A stretch of DNA of 64,000 nucleotides from Streptomyces koelreuteriae. GTDB lineage: Bacteria; Actinomycetota; Actinomycetes; Streptomycetales; Streptomycetaceae. Of the stretch, positions 27,818-35,973 are shown piece after piece. Within the stretch, counting starts at the first letter, position 1. Each line of letters begins with the position of its first letter. The position numbers and the translations under genes were made by a program. The stretch lies in NCBI RefSeq assembly GCF_018604545.1, contig NZ_CP075896.1, forward strand, positions 6,634,001 through 6,698,000. Direction: 5' to 3'. The notes beneath the pieces were generated by a model, which made no database searches, was not told the origin of the DNA, and was given only the letters and a program-made list of their open reading frames with translations.

Positions 27818-27885
27818 GATCGAATGCGTGATCAACGGCGTATGGATCATTCGGCCTAGCGGTGATCCATCATCTGTGTGAGATC
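27818..27885. promoter_or_regulatory. Cluster of five GATC sites upstream of gbn
   Basis: GATC occurs at 27818, 27830, 27845, 27864 and 27882: five in 68 nt, where roughly one per 400 nt would be expected at this base composition. Gbn, encoded just downstream, is known to bind GATC sites in S. coelicolor, so this may be an autoregulatory or nucleation site. More GATCs lie at 28009 and 28112. Confidence 0.7.
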
Positions 27886-27917
27886 TCCTCGTACCGAGGT
27901 GTGTCCTACATCGATTT

Positions 27918-27954
27918 CGCGGCCGAGCCCCCGATTCTTCCGGGCTCGGCCGCG
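27918..27954 (+). terminator. Terminator of the ABC-F gene
   Basis: A perfect 13-bp stem (27918-27930 with 27942-27954), 11-nt loop, followed by GCCTTTCTG. It lies between the ABC-F gene and gbn. Confidence 0.85.
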
Positions 27955-28154
27955 ACGCCTTTCTGACCTGGCATTTTCCGGAGCAATCCGTTCGGGTGTA
28001 CGGGCGCCGATCTTCGGAATTGCGTATTCCGGATGTGGGGATGTGCTCCCGTCGTCACAACCTTGTCTCACGGACCTTGCCGAATGGGTGGCCATCAAGG
28101 CCCGGAGGGGTGATCATGAGGAGACCAGAGCGCACTTCCCATGAGGAGGCACGG

Positions 28155-28373
28155 GTGGCCGAGACTCTGAAGAAGGGCAGCCGGGTGACCGGCGCCGCGC
28201 GCGACAAGCTCGCGGCAGACCTGAAGAAGAAGTACGACGCCGGTGCGAGCATCCGGGCGTTGGCCGAGGAGACCGGCCGCTCGTATGGCTTTGTGCACCG
28301 CATGCTCAGTGAGTCGGGCGTCACGCTGCGAGGGCGTGGCGGGGCGACCCGGGGCAAAAAGGCCACGGCCTGA
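28155..28373 (+). CDS. gbn: GATC-binding nucleoid-associated protein Gbn
   Basis: A 72-residue basic DNA-binding protein. Residues 1-25 are lysine-rich (KKGSRVTGAARDKLAADLKKKY), followed by a helix-turn-helix (GASIRALAEETGRSYGFVHRMLSESG) and a basic Gly-rich tail. It matches my memory of SCO1839, named Gbn, a small Streptomyces nucleoid protein that binds GATC and affects development. GTG 28155 has AGGAGG 5 nt upstream and gives the known length; an upstream in-frame ATG at 28116 would add residues without support. It lies next to an enoyl-CoA hydratase as in S. coelicolor. Confidence 0.88.
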   Translation: MAETLKKGSRVTGAARDKLAADLKKKYDAGASIRALAEETGRSYGFVHRMLSESGVTLRGRGGATRGKKATA

Positions 28374-28403
28374 CCCCGGGTGGCCCCTCGGCTTCGATGG
28401 TGG

Positions 28404-28435
28404 CCACCCGGTCGGTCGGCTGATCGACCGGGTGG
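28404..28435 (+). terminator. Terminator of gbn
   Basis: A perfect 11-bp stem (28404-28414 with 28425-28435) followed by TTACT, 31 nt after the gbn stop. Confidence 0.8.
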
Positions 28436-28479
28436 TTACTGTGCAGTCACTTAGCTGACCGCACACATCGGAGGCGTCC

Positions 28480-29283
28480 ATGGCTTCGCCCGACAAGGAC
28501 CTCGTTCCCGTACTCGACAAGGACGGCGTACGGCTCACCGTCGACGACGCGGTCGCCACGGTGACGCTGACCAACCCCGACAAGCGCAACGCGCAGAGCC
28601 CCGCTCTGTGGCGGGCGCTGACCGAGGCCGGTCGGCAGCTGCCGGGCTCCGTCCGTGTCGTGGTGCTGCGGGCCGAGGGCAAGTCCTTCTCGGCCGGTCT
28701 CGACCGGCAGGCGTTCACGCCCGAGGGCTTCGACGGGGAACCGTCGTTCATCGACCTCGCGCGTGGTGACGACGCCGAGCTGGACGCGACCATCGCCGAG
28801 TACCAGCAGGCGTTCACCTGGTGGCGGCGCAGCGACATCGTCTCCGTCGCCGCCGTCCAGGGGCATGCCATCGGGGCGGGCTTCCAGCTGGCCCTCGCCT
28901 GCGACCTGCGCGTCGTCGCCGACGACGTGCAGTTCGCCATGCGCGAGACCAGCCTCGGACTCGTGCCCGATCTGACGGGCACGCATCCGCTGGTGGGACT
29001 CGTCGGATACGCCCGCGCGCTGGAGATCTGCGTGACCGGGCGCTTCGTCACGGCCGCGGAGGCCGTGAACACCGGCCTGGCCAACGTGGCCGTGCCCGCC
29101 GACCAGCTCGACGACACCGTCCGCGACCTCGCCTCGGCCGTCCTCGCCGCGCCCCGTGACGCCGTCGTCGAGACCAAGGCGCTGCTGCGCGGCGCCCAGG
29201 ACCGCACATACGAGGCGCAGCGCGGCGCGGAGCGCCAGGCCCAGGCCCGCCGACTGCGGGACCTCGCGGGCCTCGGGGACTGA
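28480..29283 (+). CDS. Enoyl-CoA hydratase/isomerase family protein
   Basis: A 267-residue crotonase-fold enzyme acting on acyl-CoA thioesters. Conserved parts are TLTNPDKRNAQSP, the first oxyanion strand EGKSFSAGLDRQAF, and VAAVQGHAIGAGFQLALACDLRV, the second oxyanion loop. The usual glutamates of classical hydratases are not obvious in the second loop, so hydratase versus isomerase cannot be decided. ATG 28480 has GGAGG 7 nt upstream. It is convergent, 9 nt from the next gene on the other strand. Confidence 0.88.
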   Translation: MASPDKDLVPVLDKDGVRLTVDDAVATVTLTNPDKRNAQSPALWRALTEAGRQLPGSVRVVVLRAEGKSFSAGLDRQAFTPEGFDGEPSFIDLARGDDAELDATIAEYQQAFTWWRRSDIVSVAAVQGHAIGAGFQLALACDLRVVADDVQFAMRETSLGLVPDLTGTHPLVGLVGYARALEICVTGRFVTAAEAVNTGLANVAVPADQLDDTVRDLASAVLAAPRDAVVETKALLRGAQDRTYEAQRGAERQAQARRLRDLAGLGD

Positions 29284-29292
29284 GGCGGCACC

Positions 29293-30006
29293 TCAGCCGA
29301 TCCCGCTCACCACCACCGCCACCGTCGGGTGGTCCGGCAGCGTCCTGCGCACCGCCGTGCGCACCGCGCGGGCCACCTCACGGGCCTGGTGGTCCGCGCC
29401 CACCGCGAGTTCCAGCCGGACATGACGGTGCGGCAGCGCCGCCTCGCCCGGGAGGTTCTCGATGTGCACGGGGTGGCCCAGCGCGGCGGTCAGGTGAAGC
29501 ACGCCCGGGACGTCGAGGGCGGCGGTCGCGACCCGGCCCTCGTCGCCGTCCATGGGCCGCGCGGCCCGAGGAGGTTCGGGGAGACCCGCGGCGGGGCCGG
29601 GTTCCGTCTCCTCGTCCAGCAGCCCCGCCACGCGCAGGTCCACCTCCGTCACCGTCAGACCCAGCTGCTGTGTCGCGGCGGTCGCCAGCGTCGCCCGCAG
29701 GAGGGACGCCGTCGCCGGCAGCGGCTGCGAGGCCGTGGCCGCGAAATCAACCGTCACCCGCAGCGGTCCGGGCGGCTGCGCGCTCGGCGGAGCCGGTACG
29801 GCCGGCTCCTGGGTGTCCTCCGGGTCGGCGAGCGCGACCCGGAGCGTGTCGAGGCGCACGCCCGGAGCGTCCTGGGCCGCGCGCCGCAACACCGCCTCGG
29901 CCGCCTGCTCGGAGATCCACGCGCCGTCGCGCGCGTCACCCAGCGGCAGGAGCCTGCCGAAGCCCAGCTGATGTCTCACTGCCTGCGTCCACCGGTCGGC
30001 CGTCAT
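29293..30006 (-). CDS. Conserved protein beside the Asp23 operon
   Basis: A 237-residue protein of the Streptomyces group that databases label nucleopolyhedrovirus P10 family, a name that probably has no functional meaning. The ends contain two similar segments, VRVTVDFAATASQPLP... and VRLELAVGADHQAREVARAVRTAV, with the alternating pattern of Asp23-like domains. ATG 30006 is used, but GGAGG is too close (1 nt), so ATG 30024 is also possible. It is divergent from the Asp23 operon at 30094 and likely works with it. Confidence 0.7.
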   Translation of the reverse strand: MTADRWTQAVRHQLGFGRLLPLGDARDGAWISEQAAEAVLRRAAQDAPGVRLDTLRVALADPEDTQEPAVPAPPSAQPPGPLRVTVDFAATASQPLPATASLLRATLATAATQQLGLTVTEVDLRVAGLLDEETEPGPAAGLPEPPRAARPMDGDEGRVATAALDVPGVLHLTAALGHPVHIENLPGEAALPHRHVRLELAVGADHQAREVARAVRTAVRRTLPDHPTVAVVVSGIG

Positions 30007-30093
30007 TCCTCCAGCCTGCCGCATCAGAGGCGCGCAACCACGTAACCGTGCTTACGGTGGTCGCAGGACGACAACCGAAAAGGACGTACGCCG

Positions 30094-30567
30094 ATGACTG
30101 ACATGACGGAGAACCGGGGCGGAGAGACCGAATCGCCGGCGGCACGCAGGAGTCCGCTGGCCAAGCGCAGTGGCGGAGACCCGGGCTCGCGCGGACGGAC
30201 GACCATCGCTGACGGCGTCGTGGAGAAGATCGCCGGGCTCGCCGCACGCGACGTGGACGGCGTGCACGCCATGGGCAGCGGAGTCGCCCGCACCTTCGGA
30301 GCCGTACGCGACCGGGTGCCCGGCGGTACGAAGTCGGTGACCCGCGGCGTGAAGGCCGAGGTCGGCGAGGTGCAGGCGGCTCTCGACCTGGAGATCGTCG
30401 TCGACTACGGCGTGTCGATCGCCGATGTCGCCCGCGACGTACGGGAGAACGTCATCACCGCCGTCGAGCGGATGACCGGCCTCGAGGTCGTCGAGGTCAA
30501 CATCGCGGTCAGCGATGTGAAGCTGCCGGACGAGGAGGAAGAGGAACCCGAGCGGCGGATCCAGTGA
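30094..30567 (+). CDS. Asp23/Gls24 family envelope stress protein
   Basis: A 157-residue Asp23-domain protein. Residues 35-145 carry the domain: TTIADGVVEKIAGLAARDVDGVHAMG, then LDLEIVVDYGVSIADVARDVRENV and VERMTGLEVVEVNIAVSDV. The N-terminus is a disordered Gly/Ser/Arg stretch and the end is acidic (EEEEEPERR). In Firmicutes Asp23 is abundant and held at the membrane by AmaP; an AmaP-like gene is in this operon. ATG has AAGGAC upstream. It is the first gene of five. Confidence 0.9.
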   Translation: MTDMTENRGGETESPAARRSPLAKRSGGDPGSRGRTTIADGVVEKIAGLAARDVDGVHAMGSGVARTFGAVRDRVPGGTKSVTRGVKAEVGEVQAALDLEIVVDYGVSIADVARDVRENVITAVERMTGLEVVEVNIAVSDVKLPDEEEEEPERRIQ

Positions 30568-30613
30568 GGCACGGGGCACCGGACGGCACAGCGGCTGAGG
30601 AGCTGAGGAGCGC

Positions 30614-30799
30614 ATGAGCATGGCCGTGGTCGGCATGATCGCCGGCATGGCGTTGGCATTCGCCGGATACTTCGGTGGATTCGGCGCTTTCCTGCTGGTG
30701 GCGGCGTTGGGCGCCGTCGGCTTCGTCGTCGGCCGGTTCCTGGAAGGGGACATGGACTTCGGCGACTTCTTCCGTCCACGTCACGAACGGCGGCGGTGA
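30614..30799 (+). CDS. Small membrane protein of the Asp23 operon (DUF2273-like)
   Basis: A 61-residue protein with two closely spaced hydrophobic helices (about 4-22 and 26-43) and a basic C-terminus, FFRPRHERRR. It resembles the small DUF2273-type proteins that accompany Asp23 and AmaP in Firmicutes. Its stop overlaps the start of the next gene (GTGA). It probably forms part of the membrane anchor. Confidence 0.8.
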   Translation: MSMAVVGMIAGMALAFAGYFGGFGAFLLVAALGAVGFVVGRFLEGDMDFGDFFRPRHERRR

Positions 30800-31179
30800 C
30801 GCCCGTGAGCACGGGGGCCGGTGAACTCGACAGACCCCTGACCGCCGTCCCGCCGGCAGAGCGCGGCGCGACCAGGATCGCCGACCGGGTGGTCGCGAAG
30901 ATCGCCTCCCAGGCGGCCCGCGAGGCCGTCGGGACGCTGCCGCCCGACGCCGGCCGCCCGTCCGCGAGCGTGGCCGTCCACCACGAGGTCGCCCACGTCC
31001 GGGTGCACGTCGAACTCGACTACCCCTGCGACGTCGGCGACCGCTGCCGACAGGTGCGTCGCCAAGTCGTCGAACGAGTGGGCACCCTGGCGGGCATGGA
31101 GGTGCCGGAGGTCGTCGTCCAGGTGGAGCGGCTCCATCCGGTCGCCGGGCACGGCGCGACACAGGGGAGGACGCGATGA
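30796..31179 (+). CDS. Second Asp23/Gls24 family protein
   Basis: A 127-residue Asp23-domain protein, with TRIADRVVAKIASQAAREAVG and VAVHHEVAHVRVHVELDYPCDVGDRCRQVRRQV as the two halves and VPEVVVQVERLHP at the end. GTG 30796 overlaps the upstream stop, and its own TGA overlaps the next ATG (31176), so three genes are coupled. A paralogue of the first gene, it may form mixed complexes. Confidence 0.85.
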   Translation: MTPVSTGAGELDRPLTAVPPAERGATRIADRVVAKIASQAAREAVGTLPPDAGRPSASVAVHHEVAHVRVHVELDYPCDVGDRCRQVRRQVVERVGTLAGMEVPEVVVQVERLHPVAGHGATQGRTR

Positions 31180-31889
31180 GCGAACCCCGGGGCACCGACC
31201 CGGCCGAACCGCCCGAGTCCGAGGGCGGCACACAGCGACTGCCGGTCGTCGACCCGTCGGAGACCGGAGAGGGACCCGACCAGTCCGACCGGTCCGAGCC
31301 GACGGAAGCCGAGGGACAGCCGGCCGCACCCGACGAAGAGGGCGGCCGCGAAAGCCGCTTCTGGTCGGCGCGCCGCGTCCCCGCCGGCATCGTCGCGCTG
31401 CTGCTCCTGGGCCTCGCCGGACTGTTCCTGTACGACGTCGCGTCCGTGCGCGCCGACCGGCCCGCCATGAGCTGGCGCCGGGAACTCGCCCAGCAGCTCG
31501 CCGAACGGCCCCTGGACGACGTCTGGGTGCTCGTCGGGGCCGGAGTGGCCGCCGCCCTCGGACTCTGGCTGCTCGTCCTGGCCGCCACACCCGGCCTGCG
31601 GGACGTGCTCCCGATGCGGCGCGCGCACGCCGACGTACACGCCGGGCTGCACCGCGACGCCGCCGCGTCCGCGCTGCGGGACCGGGCCATGGAGGTGTCC
31701 GGCGTGCAGTCCGCGGACGTCCGGATGCGCCGGACCAAGGCGAAGGTCCGCGCCGCGTCGCACTTCCGTGAACTGGACGACGTACGAACCGAACTGGACG
31801 CCGTGCTCACCGACGCGGTCCGCGGGCTGGGGCTGTCCCGGCCCCCCGCGGTGTCGGTGCGCGTACGGCGGCCCGGCCGGAAGGGGTGA
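31176..31889 (+). CDS. DUF6286-type membrane protein of the Asp23 operon
   Basis: A 237-residue protein: about 65 acidic, disordered residues, a membrane helix (about 68-88), a second helix (about 118-136), then a soluble domain (HADVHAGLHRDAAASALRDRAMEVSGVQSADVRMRR...) that looks Asp23/AmaP-like. The family is recalled as DUF6286. It overlaps the previous gene by 4 nt. It is likely another membrane anchor or partner in the same complex. Confidence 0.8.
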   Translation: MSEPRGTDPAEPPESEGGTQRLPVVDPSETGEGPDQSDRSEPTEAEGQPAAPDEEGGRESRFWSARRVPAGIVALLLLGLAGLFLYDVASVRADRPAMSWRRELAQQLAERPLDDVWVLVGAGVAAALGLWLLVLAATPGLRDVLPMRRAHADVHAGLHRDAAASALRDRAMEVSGVQSADVRMRRTKAKVRAASHFRELDDVRTELDAVLTDAVRGLGLSRPPAVSVRVRRPGRKG

Positions 31890-31895
31890 CCGGAG

Positions 31896-32474
31896 GTGCT
31901 CCGGATCGTCAACCGTGTGTTCCTCGGGCTCGTGGGCCTCGTGCTGCTGGTGCTGGGCGGCTCGGTGCTGGCCGTCGGCCTCGGCGCCCCGGTGCCCACG
32001 TGGTGGATCCACGACAGCCGGCACGACGTGCTGCTGAGCGACGCCGAACGCACGCGCTGGCGGGAGGACGGCTGGTGGTGGCCGACCGTCATCGCCGTAC
32101 TCGCCGTCGTTCTGCTGCTCGCCCTGTGGTGGCTCGTCGCGGTCCTCCGCCGGCGCCGCCTCGCCGAGATCCTCGTCGACACCGGCGACGGCGAGGGCGC
32201 CCTGCTGCGCGGCCGGGCCCTGGAGAGCGCCCTCGCCGGGGAGGCGGAACAGGCCGACGGCGTGGACCGCGCCGACGCGCGTCTGACGGGCCGCCGTACC
32301 ACCCCCGAGGCCCGCGTACGGCTCTCGCTGGAGCCGCACGTGGACCCGGGAACGGCCCTGCACGACCTGACGACCGGCGCCCTGGCCCACGCCAGAACCT
32401 CCGCGGGCCTCGACTCACTCCCGGCGGAGGTGAGACTGCGGGGCGTCAAGCACCGTGCGGAGAGGGTGAGTTGA
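31896..32474 (+). CDS. amaP: AmaP-like alkaline shock membrane anchor protein
   Basis: A 192-residue protein starting at GTG 31896 with GGAGG directly before it. Two membrane helices (about 8-29 and 63-84) flank a 30-residue loop; a cytoplasmic domain with alternating strands follows. This is the layout of AmaP, which tethers Asp23 in Staphylococcus. It is the last gene of the operon and ends 18 nt from the convergent SDR gene. Confidence 0.82.
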   Translation: MLRIVNRVFLGLVGLVLLVLGGSVLAVGLGAPVPTWWIHDSRHDVLLSDAERTRWREDGWWWPTVIAVLAVVLLLALWWLVAVLRRRRLAEILVDTGDGEGALLRGRALESALAGEAEQADGVDRADARLTGRRTTPEARVRLSLEPHVDPGTALHDLTTGALAHARTSAGLDSLPAEVRLRGVKHRAERVS

Positions 32475-32492
32475 GTACGTCGGACTCGGGTC

Positions 32493-33248
32493 TCAGAACC
32501 CGTGCCGCGCTCCGCCGTCCACCGGCACCATGACCCCGGTCAGATAGGACGCCGCCGGCGACATCAGGAACGCGGCCACCCGGCCGAACTCCTCCGGCGC
32601 CCCGTACCGCCGCAGCGGAATACGCGACTCCGAAGCCGCCCTGGTCGCCTCGGGATCCGCCGACAAGCCGTCCAGCTGCCGCACCCGGTCCGTGTCGATG
32701 CGCCCGGGCAGCACCCCGACCACCCGGATCCCCCGCGGCCCCAGCTCCTCCGACAACGACTTGGCGAACCCGGCCAGCCCGGGCCGCAGCCCGTTCGAGA
32801 TCGTCAGCCCCGGAATCGGCTCGTACACCGAGCCGGACAGCACGAACCCGATGACGCCCCCGGCCTCCAGCTCGGAGGCGGCGGCGCGGGCCAGCCGTAC
32901 GGCACCGAGGAACACCGACTCGAACGCCGCCTGCCACTGCTCGTCGGTGTTGTCGGCGACGAACCCGGCCGGCGGGCCGCCCACGCTGATCAGGACACCG
33001 TTGAAGCGCCCGAAGTTCTCCCGCGCGGCCCCGATCAGCCGGGCCGCCGCCTCGGGGTCGGCGTTGTCGACGGCCACCCCGACCGCGTTCGGGCCCAGCG
33101 CGTCCGCCGTCTCGGCGACGCTCTTGTCGTCCCTGCCCGAGACGACCACCTTCGCCCCGTCCGCGACCAGCTCGCGCGCGGAAGCGTTGCCGAGGCCTCG
33201 CGTGGCCCCGGTGACGACGTACACCCGGTCCTTCAGTCCAAGATCCAT
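32493..33248 (-). CDS. Short-chain dehydrogenase/reductase
   Basis: A 251-residue Rossmann-fold SDR. The cofactor loop is TGATRGLG (residues 13-20). The conserved region VLISVGGPPAGF differs from the common NNAG. The catalytic Ser and Tyr are not in the usual YxxxK arrangement: the expected block reads SGSVYEPIPGLTISNGLRPGLAGFAKSL, with no YxxxK. The C-terminal SPAASYLTGVMVPVDGG is normal. ATG 33248 is chosen. It follows the GH15 gene by 5 nt on the same strand and may be co-transcribed. Confidence 0.85.
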   Translation of the reverse strand: MDLGLKDRVYVVTGATRGLGNASARELVADGAKVVVSGRDDKSVAETADALGPNAVGVAVDNADPEAAARLIGAARENFGRFNGVLISVGGPPAGFVADNTDEQWQAAFESVFLGAVRLARAAASELEAGGVIGFVLSGSVYEPIPGLTISNGLRPGLAGFAKSLSEELGPRGIRVVGVLPGRIDTDRVRQLDGLSADPEATRAASESRIPLRRYGAPEEFGRVAAFLMSPAASYLTGVMVPVDGGARHGF

Positions 33249-33253
33249 GGTCC

Positions 33254-35038
33254 CTATCCTGCCCCCTCCTCGCCGAACAGGGCGAGGGCGGTGTTCACGA
33301 GGCCGATGTGGCTGAACGCCTGCGGGAAGTTGCCGAGCTGCCGGCCGGACACGGGGTCGAACTCCTCGGACAGCAGACCGACGTCGTTGGCCAGCCCCAC
33401 CAGCCGCTCGAACAGCTCGCGGGCCTCCTTCGTCCGGCCCGTCATGTACAGGGCGTCCGCGAGCCAGAACGAGCACACCACGAAGGTGCCCTCGGAACCG
33501 GGCAGTCCGTCGACGTCCGCGTCGTCGGTCGTGTAGCGCAGCAGCAGCCCGTGGTGGTCCAGCTCCTCGCGGATCGCGTCGATGGTGCCGATGACGCGCG
33601 GATCGTCGGGCGGCAGGAAGCCGACGCGCGGGATGAGCAGCAGCGCCGCGTCCAGTTCGCGTGAACCGTAGGACTGCGTGAAGGTGTTGCGTTCGGCGTC
33701 GAAGCCCTTCTCGCACACCTCGCGGTGCACCTCCTCGCGCAGCGCGCGCCAGCCCTCCAGGTCGCCGTCCAGCTCCGGATGGCGCTCCATGGTGCGCACG
33801 GCACGGTCGGCGGCCACCCACACCATCACCTTCGAGTGCACGAACTGGCGCCGGCCGCCGCGCACCTCCCACAGCCCCTCGTCGGGCTGGCGCCAGTTCG
33901 TCCGCAGGAAGTCCATCAGGGCCGTCTGCAGCGCCCACACGTCCGGCTGGGCGGTCAGGCCCGACTCGCGGGCCAGCGACAGGGAGTCCATGACCTCGCC
34001 GTAGACGTCCAGCTGGAGCTGGTTCACGGCGTCGTTGCCGATGCGGACGGGCCGGGACCCGGCGAACCCCGACAGCCACGGCAGCTCGGACTCGGGCAGC
34101 CGCCGCTCGCCCGCCAGGCCGTACATGATCTGCAGATCGGCCGGGTCGCCCGCGACCGCGCGCAGCAGCCAGTTCCGCCAGGCCTCGGCCTCGTCCTGGT
34201 AGCCCGCCGCCAGCAGCGCCCCCAGGGTGAGGGTGGAGTCGCGCAGCCAGCAGTAGCGGTAGTCCCAGTTGCGCACCCCGCCCGGCTCCTCGGGCAGCGA
34301 GGTGGTGAGGGCGGCGACGATGCCGCCGGTCGGGGCGTAGGTGAGCGCCTTGAGGGTGATCAGGGAGCGGACGACGGCGTCCCGGTACGGCCCTTGGTAG
34401 CGGCAGCGCGACACCCAGGCCCGCCAGTCCTCGACGCTGTGCCGCAGCGCCTCGTGCGGGTCGACGAGCGACGGGCGCTCCTCGTGGGAGGGGTGCCAGG
34501 TCAGGACGAACGCGACCTTCTCGCCCTTCTTGACGGTGAACTCCGCGTGCGTACCGAAGTCCTCGCCCCAGCTGCGCACCTCCGGCTCGCTGCGCAGCCA
34601 GGTGGAGTCCGGTCCGGCCACGGCGACCCGGTGGCCGTCGGACCGGCGCATCCACGGCATGATCGAGCCGTAGTCGAAGCGCAGCTTGATGGCACTGTGG
34701 AGCGTCACCTCGCCGTCCAGCCCCTCGACGATCCGTACGAGGTCGGGGGCCTCGTCGCGCTGGGGCATCAGGTCGGTGACCCGGACCGCCCCCTGTTCGG
34801 TCTCCCACTCGGTGTCCAGGACGAGGGTGTCGTGGCGGTAGGCGCGCCGGGTGCACCGGTCCGCCCCCACGGGGGCGATGCGCCAGTAGCCGTTGTCCTC
34901 GTCGCCGAGCAGTTTGGCGAAGCAGGCGGCCGAGTCGAAGCGGGGCAGACACAGCCAGTCGACGGACCCGTCCGTGCCCACCAGGGCCGCCGTCTGTTCG
35001 TCACCGATGAGCGCGTAGTCCTCGATACCCGTATGCAC
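33254..35038 (-). CDS. Glycoside hydrolase family 15 protein
   Basis: A 594-residue GH15 enzyme (glucoamylase/trehalase-type alpha/alpha barrel) without a signal peptide. The N-terminal beta domain begins IEDYALIGDEQTAALVGTDGSVDWLCLPRFDS; the catalytic domain contains GGVRNWDYRYCWLRDSTLTLGALL, DEGLWEVRGGRRQFVHSKVMVW and EGTFVVCSFWLADAL, with the catalytic glutamates in the DEGLWE and EGTF segments. In Streptomyces and mycobacteria such proteins can be trehalases or maltooligosaccharide hydrolases. GTG 35038 is used; a TTG at 35071 is possible. It follows the sigma factor gene pair on the same strand. Confidence 0.88.
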   Translation of the reverse strand: MHTGIEDYALIGDEQTAALVGTDGSVDWLCLPRFDSAACFAKLLGDEDNGYWRIAPVGADRCTRRAYRHDTLVLDTEWETEQGAVRVTDLMPQRDEAPDLVRIVEGLDGEVTLHSAIKLRFDYGSIMPWMRRSDGHRVAVAGPDSTWLRSEPEVRSWGEDFGTHAEFTVKKGEKVAFVLTWHPSHEERPSLVDPHEALRHSVEDWRAWVSRCRYQGPYRDAVVRSLITLKALTYAPTGGIVAALTTSLPEEPGGVRNWDYRYCWLRDSTLTLGALLAAGYQDEAEAWRNWLLRAVAGDPADLQIMYGLAGERRLPESELPWLSGFAGSRPVRIGNDAVNQLQLDVYGEVMDSLSLARESGLTAQPDVWALQTALMDFLRTNWRQPDEGLWEVRGGRRQFVHSKVMVWVAADRAVRTMERHPELDGDLEGWRALREEVHREVCEKGFDAERNTFTQSYGSRELDAALLLIPRVGFLPPDDPRVIGTIDAIREELDHHGLLLRYTTDDADVDGLPGSEGTFVVCSFWLADALYMTGRTKEARELFERLVGLANDVGLLSEEFDPVSGRQLGNFPQAFSHIGLVNTALALFGEEGAG

Positions 35039-35071
35039 GCAGTGCGGGTTCCCGGCAAGTAGGGCCCGCAA

Positions 35072-35398
35072 TCAGGGGTGGAGCCGGGGGAGTGACCGGC
35101 CCTCGGCGGCGGGTGCGGCGGTGCCGGTGCCGGTGCCGGAGAAGATGACTCCGGGATCCGACGGTGTCTGGTTGAGCACCCACAGACCGATCAACACGGC
35201 CAGGGTGAAGACGACCGCGATCAGCACGGCGAGCACGAGCCGCCGCCGGCGTTCGCGCCGCAGCCACTCACCGCGTGCCGTGCGATAGGCGTCGGGGTCG
35301 GGGAGCACGCCGCCGGCCAGGGCCTCAAGGGCCTCGCGCAGCTCGCGTTCGGTGCGGCCGTCGCCGTGCCCGGTCCGGTCCGGGCTCGTGTCCTTCAT
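35072..35398 (-). CDS. Single-helix membrane protein downstream of a sigma factor
   Basis: A 108-residue protein: a hydrophilic N-terminus (about 1-52) rich in Glu/Arg, one membrane helix (about 54-76) and a short outside tail rich in Gly/Thr. Its start (35398) overlaps the sigma factor stop (35395) by 4 nt. The position and layout suit a small anti-sigma or anchor protein, but no zinc-binding HxxxCxxC motif is present. Role inferred from position. Confidence 0.7.
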   Translation of the reverse strand: MKDTSPDRTGHGDGRTERELREALEALAGGVLPDPDAYRTARGEWLRRERRRRLVLAVLIAVVFTLAVLIGLWVLNQTPSDPGVIFSGTGTGTAAPAAEGRSLPRLHP

Positions 35399-35973
35399 CG
35401 CCGTGCCTCCATCGCCTGGGTCAGGGCGGCGATGCCGCGTGCCGTGTGGGTCTTGACCGAACCGCCGGAGATGCCCATCGCGTCGGCTATCTCACTCTCC
35501 TTCAGACCGAGCCAGTGCCGCAGCACCAGCGCCTCGCGCTGCCTCGGCGGCAACTGCTGGAGCGCGTCGATGAGCACGCGCTGGTCGTCGCGCAGCAGCG
35601 CGGCGTGCTCGGCGGAGGCGACCATCTCGTCCGGCGGGCTCGGCGGGTTCTCCTCGTGCCGGCGGGCGACCTGGAGGTGGCGTATCCGCATCCGCGTCAG
35701 ATTGCAGACGGTGGACCGCAGATACGCCTCCGCGGCGGCCGCGTCCCGCAGGCGCCGCCACTTGCGGTAGATCTGGTAGTACGCCTCGGCCACCACGTTC
35801 TCCGGGTCGTCGGCGCCCAGCAGGACCGCGAGCCGCAGCATCGAGGAGTAGTGCACCTCGAAGAGGCGGGCCACGCCCGTCTCCCGCTCCAGGTCGGCCG
35901 GGTCGGCAGCCGCGGGAGGCAGGGGCACGGCGGCGGCCGGGGGCACGGTGGGGGAGTTCTGTCTGCGTCTCAC
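35395..35973 (-). CDS. SigE-family (ECF-like) RNA polymerase sigma factor
   Basis: A 192-residue group 4 sigma factor. Region 2 is at about residues 40-100 (YSSMLRLAVLL, ENVVAEAYYQIYRKWRRL) and region 4 at 135-180 (LPPRQREALVLRHWLGLKESEIADAMGISGGSVKTHTARG), with a helix-turn-helix. A proline/alanine leader of about 30 residues precedes region 2. GTG 35973 overlaps the symporter stop (GTGA), and the next gene overlaps its stop, so symporter, sigma factor and membrane protein are translated together. Targets are unknown. Confidence 0.88.
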   Translation of the reverse strand: MRRRQNSPTVPPAAAVPLPPAAADPADLERETGVARLFEVHYSSMLRLAVLLGADDPENVVAEAYYQIYRKWRRLRDAAAAEAYLRSTVCNLTRMRIRHLQVARRHEENPPSPPDEMVASAEHAALLRDDQRVLIDALQQLPPRQREALVLRHWLGLKESEIADAMGISGGSVKTHTARGIAALTQAMEARR

